Assembly (NCBI GenBank): GCA_022486625.1
Contig: JAKVKH010000010.1
Location: 1 to 64,000 of the forward strand
Direction: 5' to 3'
Length of the DNA stretch: 64,000 nt
DNA from: Butyrivibrio sp.
GTDB lineage: Bacteria > Bacillota > Clostridia > Lachnospirales > Lachnospiraceae
Below the pieces are notes generated by a model that was not told where the DNA came from, did no database searches, and worked only from the letters and a program-made list of their open reading frames with translations. The first letter of the stretch is position 1; each line of letters begins with the position of its first letter. Position numbers and translations under genes: made by a program. Of the stretch, positions 45,560 to 54,843 are shown piece by piece.

Positions 45560-47806
45560 TTATTCTTTATCGGCTGCTTTCTGTGTTCTTGCCTTTTCCA
45601 TATACATATTCTTTTCTGCTTCCAGAATCATCTCTCTGAGCATATCCGCTTTCTTTTCAAAACGATCCGAGTATGCATATCCCATATCAATCTGCATATC
45701 GAGATCTTCTGCCCCGGTCAGTTTCAGTTCTGACATTCCCTGCGCAATTTCACTGATTTTTCCTTTCAGAATTTCTTCCGGACAGTTCACCAGAATCAGA
45801 AGGAATTCATCTCCTCCGTACCGGATCACCGAATCCTGTTTTCTGATCAGCGAAAGAAAAAGTGCAACTGTTTTTTTCAGTATTTCATTTCCCAGTTCGT
45901 AACCATAATTGTTGTTGATGGTCTTGAAATTTTTCAGGTCACACATGATGATTCCCACCTGGTGCGGCTCTTCACTGAAATCTCCCATATCAAGGAAGAG
46001 CCACTCTGTCAGATATCTTCTGTTATATGCATCTGTCAGTGTGTCTCCATATATTTTTTTCTTCAGGCTATGCGGAATTCTGTTAGCGTAATTATTTTCC
46101 AGCATATCTTCATTCAGAACCGCTTCCAACTGATCCACATCCTTCACCAGCTTCTCGTATTCCTCTACCGGCATAGGTCTGGCAAAATAATATCCCTGTA
46201 TATACTCACAACCGATGCTTGTCAGAAAGTCACTCTGCTCCTTCGTCTCCACGCCTTCCATAACAACCGGAAGTTTCAGCCAGCCGGCCATTCTGACAAC
46301 TGAGGTCAGAATCTTCTTGCTCTTGCTTTCAGAAGAATCCACCGGCAGGAATTTCATATCAATTTTGATAATATCAACATCAAAATCTTTCAGTGTATTT
46401 AAAGAAGAGTATCCGCTCCCGAAATCATCCATCATGATAATAAAGCCCATTTCATGCAGCTTACGGATAACTTCATTGATCCGCTTCGGGTCCTCCATGT
46501 ATGCGCTTTCCGTCAGTTCCAGATTAAGCAGCTCCGGAGGCAGCTGATATCTGTCCAGCAGGCCCTGTAGCAATTCAAAGAGACCGGCATTTTCCACATC
46601 CATTCTGGACATATTGACTGATATCGGTGCCGGATGCTTTCCCTCATCTATCCATTTCCTGAGCAGTGCGCAGACATGATCCCACATATAGTAATCCAGA
46701 TCCCGGATCAGTCCGTTTCTTTCAAACACCGGTATGAATTCAGCCGGTGATATTCTTCCCTTTACCGGATGTTCCCAGCGCACCAGTGCCTCAGCTCCAT
46801 ATGGCCTTTTTGTCTGTACATTGAATTTTGGCTGCAGATATACCCTGAACTGCTCCTTTGCAAAAGCTTCATCCGCCTCTGCCAGAATTTCCTGCTCCTC
46901 AAACAGTTTTTCTCCCATGCTGTTATCATAATAGGCAGAATATACCTTGTACTTATCCTTCAGCGTATTGGCAGCCAGCGATGCACGCAGGTAGATTGTC
47001 TCCGCAGACAGCATATTGTCTTCAATAATATAGATTCCGACCGCAGGTTCAATGATAAATTCAGTAGAATAATTTCTGAAAATTTCCGTCAGTTTTTTCG
47101 TCAGACGATCACATTTATCTGCCTCATACTGCATGCAGATTCCAAAGATATCCGCTTCAATGTGTCCATATGTACACAACGGATTTTTCTTCATACATTT
47201 ATCAATATTTCTGGCCATATAGCGCAGCAGTTCATTTCCGCCCTGTTCACCTTTAAGTGCATTTACCATTCGAAAGCGCTTGATATCCATTCGGATAAAT
47301 GCAAAAGTATCTCCCCTGCTTCCGCGCAGCATTGTCTCCGTTTCTTCAAAAAAATATCTTCTGTTATACAGATCGGTTACTGTATCATGCTCTGCCAGAT
47401 GACGGATTTTCTTCAGATAGGAAACTTCACTTCTGGCAATGGCGTTCTTAAGTCTGGTCATAAGAATCGGCATCTGATACGGCTTTGAAACAAAATCCCA
47501 GGCCCCCATCTCAAGTGCTTTTTCTTCTGATCCCGCACCCTTGTCCCCGGTCATGACAATAATCGGAATATTGTCAATTCCGAGCGCCTTTATCTTTTCC
47601 AGGAACTCATAACCATCCATCACCGGCATGATAATATCCAGAAGGACTGCAGTAACTGATGCTTTATCCTGCCTGATTACATCCAGTGCCTGCTGCCCGT
47701 TCTCAACTTCCACTGTTCTGTAAGCCTGCTGCAACATCGCTGCAAGCATGCTTCTGTTAATTTCATTATCATCTACGATCAGTATTTCCTGCCTTTTTTC
47801 TTCCAT
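45560..47806 (-). CDS. REC-GGDEF*-EAL-GGDEF response regulator
   Basis: The protein (748 residues from ATG 47806, GGAAGG six bases upstream) links phosphorelay to c-di-GMP. The receiver (1-120) has the acidic pocket IVDDNE and phospho-aspartate D57 in LLDIIMPVMDG. A first GGDEF fold (about 135-300) is degenerate, with HIEADIFGI in place of the signature. An EAL domain (about 325-570) keeps AEALVRW, NLELTES, MMDDFGSGYSSL, IKIDMKF and EGVET. A second GGDEF (about 605-735) is intact: RYGGDEFLL. Both synthesis and breakdown look possible, with phosphorylation choosing. It lies between two hybrid kinases, its likely phosphodonors. Confidence 0.92.
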   Translation of the reverse strand: MEEKRQEILIVDDNEINRSMLAAMLQQAYRTVEVENGQQALDVIRQDKASVTAVLLDIIMPVMDGYEFLEKIKALGIDNIPIIVMTGDKGAGSEEKALEMGAWDFVSKPYQMPILMTRLKNAIARSEVSYLKKIRHLAEHDTVTDLYNRRYFFEETETMLRGSRGDTFAFIRMDIKRFRMVNALKGEQGGNELLRYMARNIDKCMKKNPLCTYGHIEADIFGICMQYEADKCDRLTKKLTEIFRNYSTEFIIEPAVGIYIIEDNMLSAETIYLRASLAANTLKDKYKVYSAYYDNSMGEKLFEEQEILAEADEAFAKEQFRVYLQPKFNVQTKRPYGAEALVRWEHPVKGRISPAEFIPVFERNGLIRDLDYYMWDHVCALLRKWIDEGKHPAPISVNMSRMDVENAGLFELLQGLLDRYQLPPELLNLELTESAYMEDPKRINEVIRKLHEMGFIIMMDDFGSGYSSLNTLKDFDVDIIKIDMKFLPVDSSESKSKKILTSVVRMAGWLKLPVVMEGVETKEQSDFLTSIGCEYIQGYYFARPMPVEEYEKLVKDVDQLEAVLNEDMLENNYANRIPHSLKKKIYGDTLTDAYNRRYLTEWLFLDMGDFSEEPHQVGIIMCDLKNFKTINNNYGYELGNEILKKTVALFLSLIRKQDSVIRYGGDEFLLILVNCPEEILKGKISEIAQGMSELKLTGAEDLDMQIDMGYAYSDRFEKKADMLREMILEAEKNMYMEKARTQKAADKE

Positions 47807-47847
47807 AAGCATCCTTCCTGTATCCGTTTCTGTCTACGGTAAGGCTC

Positions 47848-50592
47848 TTATTTCTTTATTGCTGCCTTTAATATTCCCTTCAGTTTCTGCGGTTCAATCG
47901 GTTTAACAACAAATTCATCCATTCCCGCCCGGATTCCCTTTTGTCTTGCTTCATTAAACGCATCTGCTGTCATGGCAATAATCGGAACATTTTTCGCATC
48001 TGCTCTCTTCAGTTTTCTGATCTGCATTGTCGCATCATAACCGTTCATCACCGGCATCTGGATATCCATCAGAACCGCGGCATACTCTCCCTGTGCAGAT
48101 TTTTCGAATCGTTCCACTGCTTCCTGCCCGTTTACAGCAGTATCTGCTGTCAGGCCATAACTTTCGATAATTCTGATTGCAATCTCCATATTAATCTCAT
48201 TATCCTCTGCAAGGAGTACCTTGCCGGATAACTGCTCTGTATCTTCTTTTGCAGCTTCTCCATCCTCAAGCCGGTTCCTGTACTTCGGATCTCTTGTTGC
48301 GTCCGGGAACACGATGCTGCACCGGATCGTTGTTCCTTTTCCAGGCGCACTTTCCACCGTCATGCTGCCATTCATCAGTTCTACCATCCTGTGAACAATT
48401 GACAGTCCCAGTCCTGTCCCGCTGATTCCCTTCGGGCGCATCGGATTATCATATTCCTGAGAAAACGGCTCAAACATGATCTTCTGAAACTCCGGACTCA
48501 TTCCGATTCCGGTATCTCTGATTTCAAAGCCAAAGCGGACTTTATTATCCGGAAGATCTTCACTGTCTGAAATATAGGAAACCGTTCCTCCCGCAGGCGT
48601 ATATTTTACGGCATTGGACAGCAGATTCAGCGTGATCTGGTTGATCCTCACCTTATCGGCAACAATAACTCCACAATTAGCATTACGCCGTTCAAAAACA
48701 CAATGAAGCCCTTTTTCTTCACACATCGGTTCAAGCACATTTCTGATATTGGCTGAATGCTCTTCAAATGGATACGGTTCCGGATTCAACGTCACTTTCC
48801 CGCTGTCAATTCTGGAAATATCCAATACATCATTAATCAGACTCAGCAGAAACGTATTGGAAGTTCTGATCTTGTTCAGGTCATTCAGCAGCATTTCCCT
48901 GTGGTCAATATCCTGAATTGCAAACCCGGTCATACTGGTAATTGCACTGATCGGTGTCCGGATATCATGACTGATTCTTGATATAAACTCTGTTTTGGCC
49001 CGGTTGGCCTGTTCAGCCATCTGTAATGCATCTGAGAGTTTTTTCAGCTGCTGTTCCTGTTTTCTGTATGCATCCGTAATATCCGTCTGCACTTCCATGA
49101 TTTCTGTTCTGGAAGCATCAAGCCAGCAGTACTGCACCTGCTTGTATCGTATATTTCCTTCCTGATCAAGACTGCGAAATACAAATGTACTGCTGTTTTT
49201 AACGTTCATGATTCTGATCAGTGAATCAAGCTCTGCATGCTGCCTGAAATATCTGCAGTCATCCGGGAATACATAATTTTCCGCAATCTGTCTGATCACA
49301 CTGTCACAGTCCTGCTCCTGCATAAGCATAACCGTATTCCCGGTTCCTGATGTTCTGATAAGGGTAAATGTACGTCTCTGCGGACTGATTACGGAAATAT
49401 GATCGTAATGCTCCTCCGCGATTCTTGCTACCACGTTTTCTTCAATCTTGCGCCGCGTGATATCGAGTGCATAGGTAACTGCCTCCACATCTCCGCTGGC
49501 GGGATTCTGCGCCATATTGATAAATCCTGCAACCCAGACGGTTCTTCCGTCCTGTGCCTTGACCGGATATTCTGCAGCAATTTCCGTCTTGCCGTTTCGA
49601 AACTCCTTCAGCAGATTTTTCCTGGTAAAAACCTGTGCATATTCTTTCTGAACTGCTGCATCTGAAATGATCTCCACATTCTTCTTCAGATAATGATCCG
49701 CAGTTCCCTCCGCCCCCTGCTGAAGAACCGCTTCCCGCTCACTCTGTCCGTCGATACAGAGATTTCGTGTCAGATTCAGATGAAATGTCCCCAGTGAATA
49801 GGGATTAGCCTTTGCCACCTGCTTATATATCCTGTTATATTTTTCTTCCTCAATCTTCTGCGCCGTAATATCCTGCGTAATTCCGTATGCCAGAACAGTC
49901 TTCCCTTCGCTGTCATACACACTGGTCATGCTCATGCGTTCACAATGAGGTTCATTGTGCTCCTGTCTTGCCCTGAACCATACCTCACAACATGCGGACG
50001 GCTCTCCCGCATCAATTCTGCGGTACATCTCCAGAAAAGAACCTGTGTCCTTTTCCTCCAGCAGCCGTGACACCTCCTGCGGAGTCCGGTTCTCTATCTG
50101 CAGGATTCCCCTGTTAAGCGCATTAAACCTGGAATAGGCATTATCTGCTATTGTAATCTGCTTGGTCTGCAGATTATAAGTCCATATGGTCAGTCCTGCG
50201 CCTTCAGCCGCATTTTCATATATCTTCTGCGCTTTTTGCAGGCTGTCTTCCCGCTTCTTCTGCTCTGTAATATCTGTCAGGTACACAATGACAGCATCAT
50301 GCCCGTCCCAGCTGATCCTATGGCATCTGACCCGGTTCCATCTGTCTGTCTCACGTATATAGCTTTCGCCCTGATAATCGTCCTCATCCGGCAGCTTTGA
50401 GACCGGGCACCATTCACAGGGAATCTGCTGACTGCTGATCAGCTGATAGCACTTTTTTCCCGCATCATCAGCACATCCCCGGCATTTCAGCGCTGCCCGG
50501 TTTGCATATAGCAGTTCATAATCCTGCCGGTCTACAACATATACGACAGTGTCCATGTAATCCAGAAGATTTTCTTTTCCATCGGCTTCCAA
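47848..50592 (-). CDS. Four-PAS hybrid histidine kinase with cysteine-rich first PAS
   Basis: This cytosolic kinase of 914 residues has four PAS-like domains (about 10-110, 120-245, 260-385, 395-505). HisKA (SRISHDIRTPISAITS), HATPase (DTGIGMSPEF, GISGTGLGLSIV) and a receiver (about 785-905; LLAEDNEINMEI, VLMDIQMPVMNG) complete it. The first PAS contains C37, C40, C48, C59 and C62, a spacing suited to a metal, an Fe-S cluster or a redox switch. The start is a TTG at 50592 after GAGGGA; the next ATG would delete the first PAS. It is 65 bp behind the hemerythrin gene and 35 bp before the GGDEF/EAL gene. Confidence 0.87.
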   Translation of the reverse strand: MEADGKENLLDYMDTVVYVVDRQDYELLYANRAALKCRGCADDAGKKCYQLISSQQIPCEWCPVSKLPDEDDYQGESYIRETDRWNRVRCHRISWDGHDAVIVYLTDITEQKKREDSLQKAQKIYENAAEGAGLTIWTYNLQTKQITIADNAYSRFNALNRGILQIENRTPQEVSRLLEEKDTGSFLEMYRRIDAGEPSACCEVWFRARQEHNEPHCERMSMTSVYDSEGKTVLAYGITQDITAQKIEEEKYNRIYKQVAKANPYSLGTFHLNLTRNLCIDGQSEREAVLQQGAEGTADHYLKKNVEIISDAAVQKEYAQVFTRKNLLKEFRNGKTEIAAEYPVKAQDGRTVWVAGFINMAQNPASGDVEAVTYALDITRRKIEENVVARIAEEHYDHISVISPQRRTFTLIRTSGTGNTVMLMQEQDCDSVIRQIAENYVFPDDCRYFRQHAELDSLIRIMNVKNSSTFVFRSLDQEGNIRYKQVQYCWLDASRTEIMEVQTDITDAYRKQEQQLKKLSDALQMAEQANRAKTEFISRISHDIRTPISAITSMTGFAIQDIDHREMLLNDLNKIRTSNTFLLSLINDVLDISRIDSGKVTLNPEPYPFEEHSANIRNVLEPMCEEKGLHCVFERRNANCGVIVADKVRINQITLNLLSNAVKYTPAGGTVSYISDSEDLPDNKVRFGFEIRDTGIGMSPEFQKIMFEPFSQEYDNPMRPKGISGTGLGLSIVHRMVELMNGSMTVESAPGKGTTIRCSIVFPDATRDPKYRNRLEDGEAAKEDTEQLSGKVLLAEDNEINMEIAIRIIESYGLTADTAVNGQEAVERFEKSAQGEYAAVLMDIQMPVMNGYDATMQIRKLKRADAKNVPIIAMTADAFNEARQKGIRAGMDEFVVKPIEPQKLKGILKAAIKK

Positions 50593-50657
50593 AGCATTCC
50601 CTCATTTCCGGTTCCTGTTGAAACAGTTTTCTAAAATAAGGTTCCTCTTCTAGCAGT

Positions 50658-51470
50658 TCATCTCTGCGGTATCTTCTTATCCATCTTCATGATATGATTT
50701 TTCAGCCAGTCAAGTAAAAAGTTCAGCAGTTCATCCAGATACTCATCCTGCCGGTTCTCCATATCACTGAGGTCAAGCGAATTGAGTTTATCCACAAATG
50801 CTTCATGCACACGTTTCTGTGCTTCAAGCCCTTCATACTGAATACTTTCCATATATTCTTCTTCATCGTGGAAGTGCATGACGGTATACTCTCTCAGTTC
50901 CTTAAGAATCTGTATGATTTCATCATATTTGTCATGTAAAAACTGTGCGTGAATCACTTCATTTGCATGTGCAATGATTTCAAACAGTTTCTTATGCTCC
51001 TCGTCAATCATGCTGATTCCCGTTTCATACGCCTTCGTATAAACAAACGGGTCTCCCTGTTCCTCAGAATCTGATCCCTTGATTTTACCAATCATGATGT
51101 CACTGCCCAGGATATGATGGTAAAGCCAGCGGGTAAGATATTCCAGCATTCCGCTTAGCTGCTGCTTCTCTGTTTCCGCATCCGGCACTGACGGTGTCAT
51201 CTGCGCAATTCTGGCTGTAAAGGCCGCATGCTCCTTTTTCTGTCTGGGAAGCTCCGGATCATGAATCTTCTCCATATATGCTTCCTCATGTGCAAAATGA
51301 GTCGCCGCATAATCTGTAAGCTGCTGCGTCATTTCTGCCAGCACCTGATGACTGTTTCCCGCTGCAAGCGCATCACTCAGCTGGTTGATCAGTTGAAAAA
51401 GCATCCGGTGTTCATTGTCAATCTGTTCTATTCCAGTCATACAATCCTGCGTAAAACGATATGTCTCCAT
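50658..51470 (-). CDS. Double-domain bacteriohemerythrin
   Basis: This 270-residue protein carries two hemerythrin domains, each a four-helix bundle with a di-iron oxygen-binding site. Domain 1 (1-130) shows H21, H58, E62, H81, H119 and D124; domain 2 (140-265) shows H158, H198, E202, H221 and the final NHIMKMD. A full ligand set is therefore present twice. ATG 51470 follows GAGGTGT. In an anaerobe such proteins bind, store or sense O2. Its place between an HD protein and PAS kinases suggests that it feeds an oxygen or redox signal into the cluster. Confidence 0.93.
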   Translation of the reverse strand: METYRFTQDCMTGIEQIDNEHRMLFQLINQLSDALAAGNSHQVLAEMTQQLTDYAATHFAHEEAYMEKIHDPELPRQKKEHAAFTARIAQMTPSVPDAETEKQQLSGMLEYLTRWLYHHILGSDIMIGKIKGSDSEEQGDPFVYTKAYETGISMIDEEHKKLFEIIAHANEVIHAQFLHDKYDEIIQILKELREYTVMHFHDEEEYMESIQYEGLEAQKRVHEAFVDKLNSLDLSDMENRQDEYLDELLNFLLDWLKNHIMKMDKKIPQR

Positions 51471-51543
51471 TTTGCATACACCTCTTCTGATTATATTTTA
51501 TCATAGCAACAGAAAAAAATATTCAATATTTTCAGAAAATAAA

Positions 51544-52266
51544 TTATTCAATTTCGTTCTTTGCAACCGGAACTCCTGCAATCAGATAAACGCGGTCTCC
51601 TTCATTGATTTCTTTCTCATACAGATACTGATCTTCTGCCGCAATTGTTTTCAGACTGCCGTCTTCACATATGAGAACCACCTTATCCAGCATGGTTTTT
51701 CCGTCCGGTCTGCCTTCACAGCCATAATCAGGTTCCTCAATCTTCTGTACCGTACACTTTTGCATGAACATGTCTTCAAAAATTCTGCGGCCTGCATCCG
51801 TCCGGAATATTCTGTGATATGCCGCCAGTATTGCCCTGCTGTCAGCATGATCTTCATACAGATTCACCAGAAAATCCGCTTCCACCAGTATCCGGTAATC
51901 ATCTCCTTCTATCTCCGTATACGTATGATGATGTCCGACCAGAAACATGACACGTGTCACCACCTCCTGATCATAATTCAGCGTTGCCAGCATTCTCTGT
52001 ACATATGCCGGGCCCTCCTGCTCCTGAAGTTTCCCGTCACTTTTCCCGTATCTGTTTTCTGCAGGATGGATTCCGATGTCATGCACGACCGCAGCTGTTT
52101 CCAGAATCAGCTGCATTTTTGAATCAAGCTTCTGCATTCTCCCGATCATTGCCGCATATTCGTACACCTTTGTAAAATGCTGTATTCTTTTCGGATCTCC
52201 GCTGTCAAATTCCATCATTTTCAGCATCAGCTGGTCAGTCAGTTTCCGGCTCTGCATGTCTGTCAT
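51544..52266 (-). CDS. HD-domain phosphohydrolase with small C-terminal beta domain
   Basis: First gene of the signalling cluster, 240 residues. The HD domain uses H30, the H62-D63 pair in VVHDIG, and a downstream GHHHTYTE cluster as metal ligands, so hydrolysis of a phosphate ester or nucleotide is likely. The substrate is not known, and the HD-GYP signature is absent. The last 50 residues (about 190-240, LDKVVLICEDGSLKTI) look like a separate small beta-barrel, similar in length to CooT-like domains. ATG 52266 follows GCAGGAGG, and a good promoter lies at 52303-52331. Confidence 0.8.
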   Translation of the reverse strand: MTDMQSRKLTDQLMLKMMEFDSGDPKRIQHFTKVYEYAAMIGRMQKLDSKMQLILETAAVVHDIGIHPAENRYGKSDGKLQEQEGPAYVQRMLATLNYDQEVVTRVMFLVGHHHTYTEIEGDDYRILVEADFLVNLYEDHADSRAILAAYHRIFRTDAGRRIFEDMFMQKCTVQKIEEPDYGCEGRPDGKTMLDKVVLICEDGSLKTIAAEDQYLYEKEINEGDRVYLIAGVPVAKNEIE

Positions 52267-52302
52267 CTTATGCCTCCTGCACTCTCTGCTTACTCTTTCT
52301 TT

Positions 52303-52331
52303 ATTATCTTACCATCTTCAGAAGCCGTCAA
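52303..52331 (-). promoter_or_regulatory. Promoter of the six-gene signalling cluster
   Basis: Minus-strand -35 TTGACG (52326-52331), 17-bp spacer, -10 GATAAT (52303-52308), about 35 bp before the HD gene. It diverges from the promoter at 52359. Confidence 0.65.
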
Positions 52332-52358
52332 CGTTTTCTGTTTTCTTTCATTGTTCTG

Positions 52359-52387
52359 TTGCATTTCAGAATATAATGTGCTATTCT
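52359..52387 (+). promoter_or_regulatory. Promoter of the 88-residue protein gene
   Basis: Plus-strand -35 TTGCAT (52359-52364), 17-bp spacer, -10 TATTCT (52382-52387). A small hairpin (AAACTAC/GTAGTTT, near 52400-52420) follows in the leader. Confidence 0.45.
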
Positions 52388-52504
52388 TTATGTAGTAATC
52401 AAAACTACATTGAGTAGTTTTAAAAATTGCAGATTGATCCTGTCAAGGGATTTGGTTCGGAATTACATCCGGCGCGCTTTGAAGACGCAGAAAAGAGGTA
52501 CAAT

Positions 52505-52771
52505 ATGACTACTGAAGATTTAAAAGAATTTTTTAATGAACATCTTGTTCCCAGAAAGTTTTACAGCCTGAAAGGGAATCATAAAAACAGAATCTGTATT
52601 GAGAAGGCCTCTGACGGATGGAACGTATATTTCAGTGATCAGAAAGAAAAAGTAGGTCTGCTCCACTTTGCCAACGAAAGTGACGCATGCCAGCGAATGA
52701 AAGATGAAATCAAGAAGCTGATGGAACAGGTCTATGGCCTGACCTGGAAAAATTCTTCCCTTTCGATGTAA
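52505..52771 (+). CDS. Small conserved-looking protein, unknown function
   Basis: The protein has 88 residues from ATG 52505, which has AAGAGGT eight bases before it; a longer frame from 52427 lacks a site. It is soluble and charged, with a pattern of helix (TTEDLKEFFNEH), beta strands (FYSLKGNHKNRICIEKASDGWNVYFSD) and a final amphipathic helix. I do not recognise a named family. The alpha-beta-alpha layout resembles small immunity-type or regulatory proteins, but this is weak. It has its own promoter and terminator. Confidence 0.65.
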   Translation: MTTEDLKEFFNEHLVPRKFYSLKGNHKNRICIEKASDGWNVYFSDQKEKVGLLHFANESDACQRMKDEIKKLMEQVYGLTWKNSSLSM

Positions 52772-52776
52772 CAGAT

Positions 52777-52820
52777 AAGGCTGTAAAAAGCGGTTTTCCG
52801 CTTTTTACAGCCTTTTTTTA
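52777..52820. terminator. Bidirectional terminator
   Basis: AAGGCTGTAAAAAGCGG / CCGCTTTTTACAGCC with a TTTT loop and long T-tail. It serves the small protein gene and the convergent gene that stops at 52818. Confidence 0.92.
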
Positions 52821-53228
52821 TTGTGCCCCGTCTTTATATTTGTTATAAAGTTCCTGCAGTTCGTCCTGTTCTTCCTGTGTCAGACTCTCCTGCGCATACT
52901 GCTTCAATCCTTCCTTATCCCCGCTTGTAACATACTGCTGTACTTTGGAAGCAGCTTCCGTATTCATATGATTATCTACAATCTTCTTTACCTTTTCCTG
53001 ATCCTCTGTACTCATGGAACTGTATATTTTTCCGGTGCTCCCTCCATCCGGAAGCGACACATCTGAGGTTGCAATCTGGTTCACTACTGTTTCTGCGACC
53101 TTGTCTTCTACCTTCTGCTTCACAAATCCCTTTGCATAAAACAGTATTCCTGCTATCACCAGTACAATCAACAGCGTTTTCATAAATACCCCTGCAGCGG
53201 AACGTTTCTTTCTTCTCCTGTGCGACAT
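52818..53228 (-). CDS. Single-pass membrane protein, unknown function
   Basis: The product (136 residues) starts with a basic cluster (HRRRKKR), has one membrane helix at about 14-33, and continues as an outside or cytosolic acidic helical domain with Gln/Glu-rich segments (SMSTEDQEKVKKIVDNHM, SLTQEEQDELQELYNKYKDG). The tandem helix-loop-helix pattern recalls small extracytoplasmic helical bundles, but no family was recognised. ATG 53228 has GAGGTTGT. It stands alone between two convergent or divergent neighbours. Confidence 0.65.
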   Translation of the reverse strand: MSHRRRKKRSAAGVFMKTLLIVLVIAGILFYAKGFVKQKVEDKVAETVVNQIATSDVSLPDGGSTGKIYSSMSTEDQEKVKKIVDNHMNTEAASKVQQYVTSGDKEGLKQYAQESLTQEEQDELQELYNKYKDGAQ

Positions 53229-53367
53229 TTCTTACAACCTCGTTTTCTTTTCCTGCCATTTATATTAAAATAGAATCATATGATAATCTCTGTTTTTAAG
53301 AATAGTACACTTTTCTTCTTTCGTAAACAACTGTATCGTTCTCACACATGGAAGGTCTGGTGCTTTC

Positions 53368-54843
53368 ATGAAAAAACGTTCAATGTTCGGTATAAGTTTT
53401 CTGGCTTTCATCCTTATTACCGGTTCTTTTCTCATCAATGCACTTTTCATCAGCAAAATCTGTAATCATGCCATGGAAGATGAGGTTCTCACTTCCTGCG
53501 CTCTGACCACTGATACCATTGCCAATAACTTTGGTGTTTCCGTTGACGTCCCGATTTCCTTTTCTGAAGCCATGGCATCTGATACACTTCTTCGCAGCAT
53601 TCTTGAAACAGAGCCTCAGGATGATGCCGGGCTTACTGACTCTTATATTAAGAAAATCAGCAGCTACCTTGCTTCCTACCAGGAAAAGTACCGGTACAGT
53701 TCACTCTTCCTCGTATCTGCAAAGAGCGGCCGCTATTATCACCAGGACGGTCTGAACCGGGTACTGACAAAAGGGAACCCTGAAAATACCTGGTATTATG
53801 ACTTTCTCTCATCCGATGCAGACCTTTCCCTTGATGTTGATAATGACGAAGCCAACAATAATGTTATTACGCTTTTCATTGACTGCAGAATCCGGGATGA
53901 AAGCGGCAATACCATTGGCGTCGTCGGCGTGGGTATGGATATACGGGACATCCTCGGCAAGCTTGAAAAAGAAGCCGCGGATCATAAGCTTTCAATCTAT
54001 GTCGTCAGCAATGACGGCAAAATTCAGCTTTCCTCAGATCCTTCGATAACACCTGATTCTGTTTCGCTGACAGATGTGCTGAAAATCTCAGCCAGCCATT
54101 ATGAAGAGTTGTGCCGTGCTTTGGACACCAGTCAGAGTAAACAGGGCAGCCGGGGAGATTTTCTTGATGACAGCAACGGATATCTGTCCGTTTCCGGTAT
54201 TCCGGGACTGAACTGGAATATTGTCACCGTAATTGATACCGCAACAGCTTTTGATCAAAGCTTTCACAATATCCGTATGCTTTATATACTTCTGTTTGCG
54301 ATCCTGCTTTCACTGATCTTCCTGATTCTGTTCATTCTGCGCAGTTATCAGAAAAAGGCACTTCAAAATGCCTACACGGACAGACTGACAGGTCTTTACA
54401 ACCGTTCCATCCTTCCTGCTGTCCAGAACCGTCACCTGATGACCCGCCTTCGCTATAGCGTTCTGCTGATCATGGATGTGGATGATTTCAAGACGATCAA
54501 CGACCAGTCCGGACATACCGCAGGCGACAGTGTGCTGCAGAATATTGCAGCAGCACTCCGCAGAACACTTGGCAAAAACGGCACTGCCATCCGCTGGGGC
54601 GGCGATGAATTTGTAGCTGCCTTTCGTACTGATTTTTCTTCTGCAGACCATTTTCTGACTTTTCTGCGGAAAAACCTGTCCGGAATCGAATACGCACCCG
54701 GAAAATTCATTACCGTCAGCATCGGCTGTACCCTGATTGACAAAGAAAAAAATATACAGCAGCTGATCTCGGAAGCTGATCAGGCGCTGTATATTTCTAA
54801 AGGAAATGGTAAGAACCAGACTTCCTGGTTTTCAGAGCAGTAG
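53368..54843 (+). CDS. Cache-domain membrane diguanylate cyclase (plus strand copy)
   Basis: This receptor cyclase of 491 residues has an N-terminal helix (about 7-28), an extracellular dCache-type sensor (about 35-305) containing YSSLFLVSAKSGRYYH and GVVGVGMDIRD, and a second helix (about 310-330). The C-terminal GGDEF domain (about 340-485) has intact RWGGDEFVAAF and DVDDFKTIND. No inhibitory-site RxxD was obvious. ATG 53368 follows GGAAGG at some distance. Its last 12 bp overlap the 3' end of the paralogue on the opposite strand. Confidence 0.92.
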   Translation: MKKRSMFGISFLAFILITGSFLINALFISKICNHAMEDEVLTSCALTTDTIANNFGVSVDVPISFSEAMASDTLLRSILETEPQDDAGLTDSYIKKISSYLASYQEKYRYSSLFLVSAKSGRYYHQDGLNRVLTKGNPENTWYYDFLSSDADLSLDVDNDEANNNVITLFIDCRIRDESGNTIGVVGVGMDIRDILGKLEKEAADHKLSIYVVSNDGKIQLSSDPSITPDSVSLTDVLKISASHYEELCRALDTSQSKQGSRGDFLDDSNGYLSVSGIPGLNWNIVTVIDTATAFDQSFHNIRMLYILLFAILLSLIFLILFILRSYQKKALQNAYTDRLTGLYNRSILPAVQNRHLMTRLRYSVLLIMDVDDFKTINDQSGHTAGDSVLQNIAAALRRTLGKNGTAIRWGGDEFVAAFRTDFSSADHFLTFLRKNLSGIEYAPGKFITVSIGCTLIDKEKNIQQLISEADQALYISKGNGKNQTSWFSEQ

